Notes: generated from the sequence alone by a model not told the origin. Positions 1 to 8,800 are shown, numbered from the stretch's first letter. The stretch is DNA of 11,407 bases from Bacteroidota bacterium (GCA_023386255.1 JAEWKB010000153.1:1-11407); one strand, 5' to 3'. Numbers and translations are program-made.

Positions 1-1
1 G

Positions 2-1498
2 CTTAATACTATTGACGAGCCTGTACAGGAACAGACTGATATTGCATTAATGACCGTAGGCCTTGGGTTAGGAAATACACAGAAATGGAAAGACCGTAAC
101 TCCCTTAGCTTCAATTTGTCTTACATCAACCTGCAGCCTTACCAGTGGATAGTGCCTCAAAATGTAGACTGGAACAAGCCGTACCAGTCGCTGTCGGGCG
201 AAACTGTTTTCCGCCGCAAATACGAGAGCGGGCTGTTTAAGCTCTACGCCGCGTTTGACCACGCGACGTTCGACCTAAACCAGGAGGATATTAACCAGCC
301 TGCACCGGTACGTGTAGCTATTACCAACGATAACTTTTACCTCAACTCATCCTACAGCGGCATTATAGGCAGCGGGCTTAATATGACAGCCGGTGTAAGC
401 TATGGCTACAGCCATAACGATATTGGGCTTAATGCCAACAAAGTGAACAACGGCGAGCATAGTTCGCATATAAAATTGAAGTTCAGGCAAAGTTTTTCCA
501 GCAGGCTTAAGCTCACTTTTGGGGGCGACTATTTTATAACTGATTTTGAAGAGGATTATAATGAGCCGGCAGGTTTTAGCTATACAAGCGGGTATAACAA
601 CTCAATAGCAGCGCTATATGCCGAAACCGATTATTTCTTCTCAAAGAATTTTGCGGCAAAGGTGGGTGTACGCAGTTCATATTCAGGCATAATAGGAAAT
701 ACCACTGTAGAACCACGGGTATCACTTGCCTATAAAGTGGCAGATAAGGGCCAGTTCTCACTTGCCTATGGTGATTTTTACCAGACACCGCGCCAGGACT
801 ACCTGAAATATTTCAGGAACTTTGAGCACGAAAAAACAGCGCACTATATATTCAACTACATGTATAATTCAGAAGGTAAGACTTTCAGGGCAGAGGCCTA
901 CTACAAGGATTATGAAAACCTGGTAAAGTATGATACCCCTGCACCGCAGTTCAATACCGTTTTCAACAACAACGGCAGCGGTTTTGCCAAGGGTATCGAC
1001 CTGTTCTGGAGGGACAACAAATCATTTAAGAATACTGATTACTGGATATCCTACTCCTACATTGACAGCCGCAGGAACTATAAAGATTATCGGGAGTCGG
1101 TAACCCCGTCGTTCATAGCTAAGCATAACTTTTCTATTGTTACAAAATACTGGATTGAAGACTGGAAATCGCAAGTGGGCGTTACCTACTCGTTCAACTC
1201 AGGACGCCCGTACAATAACCCTAACGAGGCTGAGTTTATGAACGGCATGACCAAAAGCTACAACAACCTGAGCATTAGCTGGGCCTACCTGATTACGCAG
1301 CAAAAGATATTGTACTTCTCTATCTCTAACGTTATGGGCAGTGAGAATGTGTTTGGCTATACATATGCAAACAATGCAGGGCCCGATGGTACTTTCGCAC
1401 GCCAGCCCATCACCCAGCCGGCAGACAGATTTTTCTTTATCGGCTTCTTTTGGACTATTAGCGATGACAACAAAACAAACCAGCTGAATAACCTTTAA
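2..1498 (+). CDS. TonB-dependent receptor, C-terminal beta-barrel part (5' end outside window)
   Basis: This is the C-terminal part of an outer-membrane receptor that would take up a ligand using energy from the TonB-ExbBD complex. The reading frame is open from base 2 with no stop before it, so the ATG at 50 is an internal Met and the gene begins outside the window; 498 residues are visible. The protein is rich in alternating aromatic and polar residues in short amphipathic strands separated by Asn/Gly/Asp-rich loops, as in a TonB-dependent receptor barrel. Typical stretches are SLAYGDFYQTPRQ, then the GFAKGIDLFWRD strand, and VGVTYSFNSGRPYNNPN near the end. It ends in an aromatic strand (RFFFIGFFWTI) followed by an unusual polar tail of about 12 residues. 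The plug domain and TonB box are not in the window, so the ligand cannot be inferred and no SusD-like partner is seen downstream. The family call is fairly secure, the substrate unknown. Confidence 0.85.
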   Translation, partial: LNTIDEPVQEQTDIALMTVGLGLGNTQKWKDRNSLSFNLSYINLQPYQWIVPQNVDWNKPYQSLSGETVFRRKYESGLFKLYAAFDHATFDLNQEDINQPAPVRVAITNDNFYLNSSYSGIIGSGLNMTAGVSYGYSHNDIGLNANKVNNGEHSSHIKLKFRQSFSSRLKLTFGGDYFITDFEEDYNEPAGFSYTSGYNNSIAALYAETDYFFSKNFAAKVGVRSSYSGIIGNTTVEPRVSLAYKVADKGQFSLAYGDFYQTPRQDYLKYFRNFEHEKTAHYIFNYMYNSEGKTFRAEAYYKDYENLVKYDTPAPQFNTVFNNNGSGFAKGIDLFWRDNKSFKNTDYWISYSYIDSRRNYKDYRESVTPSFIAKHNFSIVTKYWIEDWKSQVGVTYSFNSGRPYNNPNEAEFMNGMTKSYNNLSISWAYLITQQKILYFSISNVMGSENVFGYTYANNAGPDGTFARQPITQPADRFFFIGFFWTISDDNKTNQLNNL

Positions 1499-1545
1499 GA
1501 ATTGGATTTGTGGATGCGGGGATTTGGTAATTGGTTTGCTTCTGA

Positions 1546-1638
1546 ATTCCCCTCCCCTGGAGGGGTGGCTGCAAGCCGGGGTGGTTTAATACATGTCTAC
1601 CACCCCGCCCTACGGGCACCCCTCCGAAGGAGGGGAAT
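1546..1638. repeat. Nested-hairpin imperfect inverted repeat (REP/MITE-like) in the intergenic region
   Basis: The 227-base gap between the receptor and the ABC ATPase holds one GC-rich imperfect palindrome. Its outer ends are ATTCCCC and GGGGAAT. Each arm contains a 7-bp hairpin (CCCCTCC/GGAGGGG at 1549-1565 and again at 1619-1635) and a 4-bp hairpin (GGCT/AGCC at 1567-1577; GCCC/GGGC at 1607-1617). The arms are joined by a perfect 9-bp stem, CGGGGTGGT (1577-1585) with ACCACCCCG (1599-1607), around a short centre that includes ACATGT. The whole could fold as one long hairpin or as a cloverleaf-like set of small ones. GC-rich repeats of this look recur in Flavobacteriia genomes as far as I recall, but I cannot count copies here. 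No run of T follows on either strand, so it is not a standard terminator. Nothing else recognisable lies in 1499-1545 or 1639-1725. Confidence 0.8.
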
Positions 1639-1725
1639 CAATTAAAGCCACAAATAAAATTTCACGGCAAGTAACAAACTCCCACCTTGCTCGTCTAAAC
1701 AATAACAACCAGTAAACCAATTATT

Positions 1726-2628
1726 GTGGACACAATCTTAACCATTACGAACCTTGATAAAAAGTTCGGAAAAATACATGCAGTAAAAAATGCATCTTTC
1801 GAGATAAAGAAAGGCAATGTGTACGGCATCCTTGGCCCCAACGGCAGCGGAAAATCTACAACGTTGGGCATAGTGCTAAATGTAGTGAACAAAACTTCGG
1901 GCAGCTACAGCTGGTTCGGCGGCAACCTGAATACCCATGACGCGCTTAAAAAAGTGGGCGCTATTATAGAGCGCCCCAACTTTTACCCTTACATGACGGC
2001 GGAGCAAAACCTGAAACTGGTATGCGACATTAAAGGTGCACCTTATACCAAGATACAGGAAAAACTGGAGTTGGTAAAGCTTTGGGACAGGAAAGACAGC
2101 AAGTTCCGCACCTTTTCACTGGGTATGAAACAACGCCTTGCCATAGCATCGGCACTGCTTAACGACCCTGAGATACTTATACTTGATGAGCCTACCAATG
2201 GGCTCGACCCGCAAGGCATACGCCAGATACGCGACCTTATAAAAGAAATTGCAGCTACAGGCACTACCATACTTTTGGCTTCGCACCTTTTGGATGAAGT
2301 GGAGAAAGTTTGCAGCCACGTAGTAGTACTGCAAAAAGGCGTAGTACTGTACAACGGTACCGTGCACGGAATGATATCAAACGAAGGATTTTTTGAGCTT
2401 CAGGCCGAAGACAATGATGCACTTAGGAATGTACTGGAACAGCACCCGGCCATTGATAAAATTGAAATAACCGAAGGCAAACTGGTGGCTTACCCTAACC
2501 AGCCGCTGGAGTCCGGTGAGCTTAACCGCTACCTGTTCAGCTACGGGGTGTGCCTTAACCACCTTGTAAAACGCACCAACAGCCTTGAAGAGCAGTTCCT
2601 TCAGTTAACTTCTAACCAATCATCCTAA
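1726..2628 (+). CDS. ABC transporter ATP-binding protein, BcrA/ABC-2 type
   Basis: This is the cytoplasmic ATPase of an ABC exporter and would power the permease encoded next. The 300-residue protein carries all the main motifs: Walker A GPNGSGKST (37-45), signature SLGMKQR (131-137), Walker B ILILDEP (150-156) with D-loop GLDPQG (159-164), and the switch His187 in LLASHLLDEV. The Q-loop region reads IIERPNFYPYMTAEQNL (80-96), with Glu where many ABC proteins have Gln; that IE.P.FY form is typical of the bacitracin/lantibiotic-exporter (BcrA-like) branch. Residues after about 215 form a C-terminal extension usual for ABC-2 ATPases. The start is GTG: an in-frame TAA at 1696-1698 and the lack of any in-frame ATG upstream leave GTG 1726 as the best start, and the ABC fold begins directly (TILTITNLDKKFG). 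No strong Shine-Dalgarno or clear -7 box is visible before it. The substrate is unknown; drug, peptide or lipid export are possible. Confidence 0.93.
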   Translation: MDTILTITNLDKKFGKIHAVKNASFEIKKGNVYGILGPNGSGKSTTLGIVLNVVNKTSGSYSWFGGNLNTHDALKKVGAIIERPNFYPYMTAEQNLKLVCDIKGAPYTKIQEKLELVKLWDRKDSKFRTFSLGMKQRLAIASALLNDPEILILDEPTNGLDPQGIRQIRDLIKEIAATGTTILLASHLLDEVEKVCSHVVVLQKGVVLYNGTVHGMISNEGFFELQAEDNDALRNVLEQHPAIDKIEITEGKLVAYPNQPLESGELNRYLFSYGVCLNHLVKRTNSLEEQFLQLTSNQSS

Positions 2629-2634
2629 TCAATC

Positions 2635-3480
2635 ATGAAACGACTTTTAAGCATAGAACTCCAAAAACTGTGGAGAAACCGCGCCAGCAGGATATTAATT
2701 TTAAGCTATTTTATCATCCTGTCCTTCATCGCCTTAATGGCTTCTATAAAAATAACATTATTTGGCGTTGAATTCCGCCTGGCCGACCAGGGTATCTTCA
2801 ACTTCCCGTACATCTGGCACTTCAATACGTTTATGGCAGCTTTGGGTAAAATTTTCCTTGCTGTGGTAATTGTATCTATGATGGCCAATGAATATACCTA
2901 CGGCACCCTGAAACAGAACCTGATAGACGGTATAAGCAAAGAAGAATTCATAAAATCGAAAGTGCTTACGGTTATCCTGTTTGCATTTACTTCAACCATA
3001 TTTATCTTTCTGTTGTCGCTAATGCTGGGCTACGGCTTCTCATCGTATACCGAAGCCTCTATCGTTTTCAGCGACCTTGAGTATATAGGTGCCTTTTTCC
3101 TTAAGCTTACAGCTTTTTTCTCCTTCTGTTTAATGATAGGCATACTTGTAAAAAGATCGGCCTTTGCACTGGGTTTCCTTGTGCTGTGGTTTATCGTTGA
3201 AAAGATAATCCACCTGTTGCTTGCATTCCAGATATTCCCTGAAAAAAGTGAAATGCCCGACAAGATTATGGCATTCCTTCCGCTGGAGTCTATGAGCAAC
3301 CTTATAAAAGAGCCGTTTACCAGGTTTGAAGCCGTACAGGCAATAGAGAACCAGGTGAGCCAGGGGCCCATATTTGTAAAGGATTACAGCGTGCATTGGT
3401 ATGAAATTGTTATTACGCTTGCATGGACCGTTTTCTTTATGTTAATGTCGTACAGAATTTTAAAGAAACGGGATTTGTAG
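2635..3480 (+). CDS. ABC-2 type transporter permease
   Basis: This is the inner-membrane partner of the preceding ATPase. Its ATG lies 6 bases after the ATPase stop, so the two are almost surely co-transcribed and form one exporter (two permeases with two ATPases, by analogy with the family). The 281-residue protein has six likely membrane helices at about 20-40, 66-84, 110-134, 150-172, 176-199 and 256-275. A basic, amphipathic N-terminus (MKRLLSIELQKLWRNRASR) precedes helix 1. After helix 2 comes NEYTYGTLKQ (85-94) followed by GISKEEFIKSK, the conserved E...GTL...S...K pattern of ABC-2 permeases. A soluble extracytoplasmic loop of about 55 residues separates helices 5 and 6, and the C-terminus ends in a basic cytoplasmic tail. 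The substrate cannot be told from the sequence. The downstream secreted-protein gene starts 18 bases after the stop, so read-through into it is possible. Confidence 0.88.
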   Translation: MKRLLSIELQKLWRNRASRILILSYFIILSFIALMASIKITLFGVEFRLADQGIFNFPYIWHFNTFMAALGKIFLAVVIVSMMANEYTYGTLKQNLIDGISKEEFIKSKVLTVILFAFTSTIFIFLLSLMLGYGFSSYTEASIVFSDLEYIGAFFLKLTAFFSFCLMIGILVKRSAFALGFLVLWFIVEKIIHLLLAFQIFPEKSEMPDKIMAFLPLESMSNLIKEPFTRFEAVQAIENQVSQGPIFVKDYSVHWYEIVITLAWTVFFMLMSYRILKKRDL

Positions 3481-3482
3481 CG

Positions 3483-3490
3483 TATCTTTG
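3483..3490 (+). promoter_or_regulatory. Candidate Bacteroidota -7 promoter box (TATCTTTG) for the T9SS gene cluster
   Basis: TATCTTTG fits the Bacteroidota -7 consensus TAnnTTTG exactly and lies in the 18-base gap between the permease stop and the ATG at 3499. The expected -33 element (TTG about 19 bases upstream) is poor: the matching place, around 3456-3464, reads AATTTTAAA inside the permease gene. If the box is used, transcription would start roughly at 3496-3498, giving an mRNA with almost no leader. An eight-base match with four fixed T/G positions can arise by chance, but the position is suggestive. Confidence 0.5.
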
Positions 3491-3498
3491 CAGCCGCT

Positions 3499-5808
3499 AT
3501 GAAGAAACGTTTTCTTTACCTTTTTATAACACTTACAACGCTGTATATGAGCAGTGTTTCGGCACAGGTTATACAGGTTGATGATACCTACACCTCCCAG
3601 CAGCTTGTTGATGCGCTTGTGGCCGGTTCATGCGCCCAGGTATCTAATATATCAATCAACGGGTGGTCCGGCGGATCAGGAAGCCCGAGCTATGGTCATT
3701 TTACAGCCAATGGCTCGGGCTTTCCGTTTGCCAACGGTAATGTCCTCAGCACGGGCTTTGCAGCCTCGGCTCCGGGGCCTAATACATCGCTGTTAAGCCA
3801 AGGCAACAACAGCTGGGGCGGCGATGATGACCTTGAAGCTGCCCTTGGCGTGGGAGGTACAATTAATGCTACCATACTGGAGTTTGATTTTGTACCTGTA
3901 ACCAACACCATCAGCTTCGATTATATTTTTGCATCAGAGCAGTACCTTACCAGTATAAATTCGCCTAATCAGTGTAATTATACCGATGGCTTTGCTTTCC
4001 TGCTTAAAGAGGCAGGAAGTACAGGGCCTTATCAAAACCTTGCAGTAGTGCCGGGTACAGATATACCCGTAAAAGTAAATACAGTAAGGGGCGAGGGGGT
4101 TTGCCCGGCAGCGAATGAAGAGTATTTTGGCGGATTTAACCCTGACAATTCTCCTGTAAACTTTAATGGGCAAACTGTTATACTTACTGCTCAGGCAAAC
4201 GTTACAGCCGGTACAACCTACCATATAAAGCTTGTAGTGGCCGATCAGGGTAACGGGTTGTATGACTCTGCAATATTCCTTGGGGGCGGAAGCTTTAACC
4301 TGAGCACCGACCTTGGCCCGGACAGGCTCATTGCTACTAATAATGCTCTTTGTAACGGCGAAACGCTGGCGCTTAATGCCACTACGCCCGGCGCTGTAAA
4401 TTATACGTGGTACAAAGGCGGCGTGCAGCAATCTTCCGGAGCAGCAAACAATACTTTTACAGTAACATCGCCCGGAACATATAGTGTTGAAGTAGAGCTT
4501 CCGGGTGGCTGTTCAGCAGAGGATGATATAGTAATTGAATATGTCCCTGCCATACCTGCCTCAGCCCAGACGCTGTTGCAGTGCGATGATAATAATGACG
4601 GCCTCACAATATTTAATCTGGCCCTTGCCGATGCGCTTGTAAATACTGACCCTAACAGCACAGTTACCTATTACACCTCCCTGCCTGCTGCCAATGCAGG
4701 CGGCAACGGCACAGGTTTTATAACCAATACTGCAGCTTTTGCCAATACAACACCAAACCAACAGGTATATGCCCGAGTGCAGAACCAGTTTGGCTGCTAT
4801 GGCGTGAGCACGGTAACACTGGCTACATCAGCCAACACGGTTGCCAATCCTGCCCCGCTTGAAACCTGTGATGATGACGGTAATGAAGACGGTTTCCATA
4901 CCTTTGACCTTACCGGTACAGGGCAGGACATATTGCAAGCCCTGCCTGCGGGGCTGCAGCTACAGTACTTTGCCACTTTTGCCCACGCACTTTCAACTGA
5001 AAATCCAATAGCCAATCCGGCCACTTTTACCAACACCACCGCTTATAACCAAACTGTTTATGCACGCGTGTATAATGGCAGCGACTGCTACGGGATAGCT
5101 GAAATTGACCTGGTGGTATTCACATTTGGAAATGCGTTGCAGGATGAAACCCTTACCCTGTGTACCAATACGACAATTACGCTTGATCCGGGAATATACT
5201 CAACCTACACGTGGAGCACCAATCCGCCCGTACTTACAAGGACGCTTACGGTGAGCCAGCCCGGTACGTATACGGTTACTGTTACCAACGCCAATGGCTG
5301 TCCCGGCACTAAAACTTACACTGTAACAGCCTCGGGCCCCGCTACAGATGCTGACATTGCTGTAAATGATTTTGCAGGAAACAATAATTCGGTTACCATA
5401 ACACCTGTTGGCCCGGGCATTTATGAATATTCGCTTGACGGGATTAATTACCAACAGGAGCCTTTTTTCAGTGATCTTGATACAGGTGAATATACAATTT
5501 ACATACGTGACATTAACGGCTGCGGCCCACGATACACAAAAGATGTATTTGTGCTGGACTATCCAAGATTTTTTACCCCTAACGGCGATGGCGAGAACGA
5601 CTACTGGCACATACCCTACCTGCAGTTTAGGGGTGATGCAGAAATCACCATCTTCAACAGGTTTGGCAAGCTTGTACACCGCCTGCGCGGAGTAGAAGGC
5701 TGGGACGGCACCTACAACGGAAAGCCTTTACCTTCAACCGATTACTGGTTTGTGTTAAAATTTAGTGATGGCAGGACAATAAAGGGGCATTTTTCGATGT
5801 TGCGATAA
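3499..5808 (+). CDS. Secreted surface protein: choice-of-anchor-L domain, Ig-like modules, type B T9SS sorting domain
   Basis: This 769-residue exported protein is built to cross the inner membrane by Sec and the outer membrane by the type IX system. A signal peptide spans 1-22 (basic start, hydrophobic core, VSA before Gln23). Residues 24-270 match the choice-of-anchor-L domain, with GGDDDLEAALG, SFDYIFASEQY, DGFAFLLK and the closing YDSAIFLGGGSF. Next come an Ig-like module (about 273-348), two units of a repeat that is also in the next gene (350-443 and 444-542, each with a CDD/CDDDG start and one late Cys), a second Ig-like module with the PGTYTVTVTNANGCPG end (548-610), and a short module, EYSLDGINYQQ...GEYTIYIRDINGC, reminiscent of SprB-type repeats. 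The last 82 residues are the gliding-motility-associated C-terminal (type B) domain: FFTPNGDGENDYW, then ITIFNRFGKLV, then GWDGTYNGKPLPSTDYWF. ATG 3499 is set by the signal peptide. The binding partner is unknown; adhesion is inference. Confidence 0.92.
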   Translation: MKKRFLYLFITLTTLYMSSVSAQVIQVDDTYTSQQLVDALVAGSCAQVSNISINGWSGGSGSPSYGHFTANGSGFPFANGNVLSTGFAASAPGPNTSLLSQGNNSWGGDDDLEAALGVGGTINATILEFDFVPVTNTISFDYIFASEQYLTSINSPNQCNYTDGFAFLLKEAGSTGPYQNLAVVPGTDIPVKVNTVRGEGVCPAANEEYFGGFNPDNSPVNFNGQTVILTAQANVTAGTTYHIKLVVADQGNGLYDSAIFLGGGSFNLSTDLGPDRLIATNNALCNGETLALNATTPGAVNYTWYKGGVQQSSGAANNTFTVTSPGTYSVEVELPGGCSAEDDIVIEYVPAIPASAQTLLQCDDNNDGLTIFNLALADALVNTDPNSTVTYYTSLPAANAGGNGTGFITNTAAFANTTPNQQVYARVQNQFGCYGVSTVTLATSANTVANPAPLETCDDDGNEDGFHTFDLTGTGQDILQALPAGLQLQYFATFAHALSTENPIANPATFTNTTAYNQTVYARVYNGSDCYGIAEIDLVVFTFGNALQDETLTLCTNTTITLDPGIYSTYTWSTNPPVLTRTLTVSQPGTYTVTVTNANGCPGTKTYTVTASGPATDADIAVNDFAGNNNSVTITPVGPGIYEYSLDGINYQQEPFFSDLDTGEYTIYIRDINGCGPRYTKDVFVLDYPRFFTPNGDGENDYWHIPYLQFRGDAEITIFNRFGKLVHRLRGVEGWDGTYNGKPLPSTDYWFVLKFSDGRTIKGHFSMLR
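4546..5124 (+). repeat. Two tandem copies of the CD.DG repeat module within the 769-aa protein
   Basis: Residues 350-443 and 444-542 align with each other and with the repeat array of the next gene. Shared marks are an early Cys-Asp-Asp motif (QCDDNNDGLTIFNL; TCDDDGNEDGFHTFDL), a central aromatic strand (VTYYTSL; LQYFATF), an N-T run followed by VYARV, and a late Cys (GCYG; DCYG). The cysteines are at 362 and 433, and at 457 and 530. The copies are clearly diverged at the nucleotide level. Confidence 0.8.
5560..5805 (+). other. Type B T9SS C-terminal sorting domain (769-aa protein)
   Basis: Codons 688-769 encode the terminal sorting domain, starting at YPRFFTPNGDGENDYW and ending GHFSMLR. 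The same block ends the next protein (YPKYFTPNGDG ... GHFSLLR), while the modules before it differ. In this family the domain directs T9SS transport, often with a PorP/SprF-type partner; that link is family knowledge, not visible here. Confidence 0.9.
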
Positions 5809-5811
5809 GTT

Positions 5812-5833
5812 TTTTTCTAATTTTATAGAAAAA
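5812..5833 (+). other. AT-rich perfect inverted repeat between two secreted-protein genes
   Basis: TTTTTCTA (5812-5819) and TAGAAAAA (5826-5833) are perfect reverse complements around a six-base loop, 3 bases after the stop codon of the 769-aa gene and 16 bases before the GTG of the next. All but one pair are A-T, so the RNA hairpin would be weak. It is followed by AT-rich sequence, not a T run, so a working terminator is doubtful. It might be a protein-binding site or mere AT-rich composition. Confidence 0.35.
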
Positions 5834-5844
5834 TTAACATTGCT

Positions 5845-5853
5845 ATGCCGTGA
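5845..5853 (+). other. Two-codon ATG-CCG-TGA frame overlapping the GTG start of the next gene
   Basis: An ATG at 5845 reads Met-Pro-stop, and its TGA (5851-5853) overlaps the GTG start at 5850-5852. The ATG sits in GCTATG, the same context as the true starts at 3499 (CCGCTATGAAG) and 10181 (CGGCTATGAAG). It may be a minimal upstream frame that feeds ribosomes to the GTG, a relic of an older start, or chance. No expression evidence is possible from the sequence. Confidence 0.35.
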
Positions 5854-8800
5854 AATACTTCGCTGCCATATTGGTATTCCTTTGCTGTACCCTTACTTTA
5901 TCCGCACAAAATGACTGCCCCGAAGCACTTATTATATGCGGTGACGGTGATTACATAGGCCTTTCGGCAGAAGGGCCCGGTACGCAGGAACTAATAGGCA
6001 CCAACGATTGCTTCAGCGCCGAAAACCACAGTATATGGCTTAAACTAACCATAAAGGATGGGGGTACTTTAGGTTTTGACCTGCTGCCCACCAGTAATGA
6101 TATTGAGGTTGATTTTGACTTTTTCCTTTATGGCCCTAATGTAGCCTGCGACAGTATAGGGCATGCCGTACGCTGCTCAACCACCAACCCTGAAATGGCC
6201 GGCTCCACAAGCAATATTACCGGCATGAATGACATAGAGGCTGACATTGCCGAAGGCCCGGGCCCTCATGGCAATAACTACATAAACTGGCTTACGGTAC
6301 AGTCCGGCGAGGTGTATTACCTTGTGATAGACCGGCCTGTGGGCACCAGTGATTTTTCATTGCACTGGACTGGTACCGCACGCTTTCACCCCATACCAGT
6401 TTTTAATAATCCTGACAACATACCTATAAACTTTGAAGTATGCGACACGGATGGTAATGATGATGGAATAAACCAGTTTAACCTTGCCACACACGCTGCC
6501 ATGTTCATCGGCAGCCAGGAAAACGTGCAGTTAACGTTTCATCATAACCTTGATGATGTAACAAATGGCACTAATCCAATAGATGCCACAGCGCCTTATG
6601 TAAATGCATCTAATCCGGAAACCATATACATGCGGATGACAAACACCATAACAGGCTGCTATAGTATTGAAAGCTTTGAGCTGAAAGTGAACAGCCTTCC
6701 TGTATTCAATAACCCGCCAAATATTGATGTTGACCTTACCACCTGCGATACTGACGGCAGCAATGACGGCAGCCATACCTTTAACCTTACACAGCATGCT
6801 GCCATGTTTATTGATGCGCAGGATGTTTCTGTAAGTTACTTTACGTCTCAGGAAGATGCGGAAGAAGGAAGCGATTTTATTGAAGTGCCTGATGCTTATA
6901 TAAACATTCAGAACCCGCAGACTATTTACATGCGGATGACCGACAATGTTACCGGATGTTTCAGCATTAAGACTTTTGAGCTGAACGTAAACTTGCTGCC
7001 GGACTTCAATAACCCACAGAACATATCGCTGGACCTTTATAAGTGTGATAGTGACGCTACAGAAGATGGCTTTATGCAGTTTGACCTTACACAGCATGCG
7101 GCAATGCTTACTGCCGGACAGGACAACCTGCAGATAACCTATTACGAAAGCTTGGCAGATGCACAGGGCGGTAATAATGCCATAGCTGTACACACAGCAT
7201 TTACCAACACTTCTAATCCACAGACTATTTACATGCGCCTGCTCAATACTGATACAGGGTGCTTCAGTACAGGCAGCTTTACTCTAAACGTAAGGCCTGA
7301 ACCTATATTTAATAATCCGCAAAACATCCTGCTGGACTTAACCTTGTGTGATAATGACGGCGTAGCCGATGGCTCGGTAGCATTCAACCTCACGCAGCAC
7401 CGGGACATGCTTATAGGTACTCAGCCAGATGCGGTAATTACCTACCACCTAAGCCAGGCAGAAGCCGACGCCGGTATAAATCCTATAAGTATGCCTGAAG
7501 CCTATGATAATACGGAAAATCCGCAAACTATCTATATGCGTCTTGCAGATACCGCTACTACATGCTACACTACTGCATCGTTTATCCTGAACGTGAACCC
7601 CGTACCGGTTTTTAACAATCCGCAGAACATATCACTCGATTTAGCTAAATGCGATACCGACGGCACGAATGACGGCATCAATATATTTAACCTGGAGCAG
7701 CATGCCGCGATGCTGAAAGGTGTACAGAATGTAACGCTAACCTATCACCTCAATCTTACTGATGCTGTTGGAGATGCTAATGCTATTAGTAATACCACAG
7801 CTTTTATAAACACTTCTTCTCCACAAACCATATATATGCGGATGGAAGATAATACGACAGGCTGTTTCAGCACGCAGAGCTTTGAGGTGCGGGCCAACCT
7901 ACTGCCTGTGTTCAACAACCCCCAGAACATTGTAACAGACTTGGCCGAGTGTGATACTGACGGGACCGATGACGGCTTTTTTGCATTTGACCTTACACAG
8001 CACTCGGCAATGTTTATTGGGTCACAGGCAGATGTTACAATAACATATTACAAAACTTTACCTAATGCACAGACAGGGAATAATGCTATTGCCACGCCTA
8101 CTGCATATACCAATACCGCGAACCCGCAGACTATTTACATGCGGATGGAAAATACAGTTACCGGATGTTTGAGTACCGGAAGTTTCCAGATACGGGTAAA
8201 CAGCCTTCCTGTGTTCAATAACCCCTCAAATATTGTGCTGGACATGGAAGCGTGCGATACAGACGGCAGCAACAACGGTTCCTTCACCTTTAACCTAACT
8301 CAGCACAAGGCCATGCTCATTGGCAGCCAGAGCAACGTGACGTTTACCTACCACACAAGCTTTTCTGAAGCTGACGGCGGCGTTAACGCTATTGCAGACC
8401 CTGCCAATTTCGTAAATACTTTAAGTCCGCAAACAATTTACATGCGGCTTACCAACAATACCACCGGGTGTTACAGGATACATACTTTCCTTGTGAAGGC
8501 AAATATGCTGCCGCCGTTCCTTAATCCGCAGAACATTTCGCTGGATCTGGAAGAATGTGATGTTGATGGCAGCGATGATAATACTTTCACCTTTAACCTT
8601 ACACAACACGCTGCCATGCTAACCGGCGGACTGCCCGAAATGCAGCTTTCGTACTATAAAAATTTAACAAATGCGCAAACCGGAAGCAACCCTATTGATA
8701 ATCCTGCATCTTATCATAATATAAGCAACCCTCAAACTATATACATGCGTATGGTAAACACTGCTACAGGATGTATTAATTATAAAGAATTCAATATTCA

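Noticed and set aside
1549..1635. Rho-independent terminator for the receptor gene
   Set aside because: The stems are strong, but no T run follows the hairpins on either strand, and the symmetric nested design fits a dispersed repeat better.
1726..3480. Gliding ABC transporter GldA-GldF
   Set aside because: The neighbourhood is suggestive, but the ATPase has the BcrA-type IE.P.FY segment and there is no GldG-like gene beside it, so a generic ABC-2 exporter is the safer call.
6439..6472. EF-hand or dockerin calcium motif in the CDTDG..DG segments
   Set aside because: The acidic cluster resembles such loops, but the flanking helices of EF-hand or dockerin are absent and the surroundings look like beta strands. 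Only possible Ca2+ binding is noted.
6531..7193. 220-codon open frame on the - strand under the repeat array
   Set aside because: It lies wholly antisense to a strongly supported gene; the repeated codon pattern of the array naturally leaves the opposite frame open, and the product is an unlike-protein mix rich in Cys, Ile and Tyr. The same holds for - strand frames at 8664-9239, 5200-5679 and 3934-4431.
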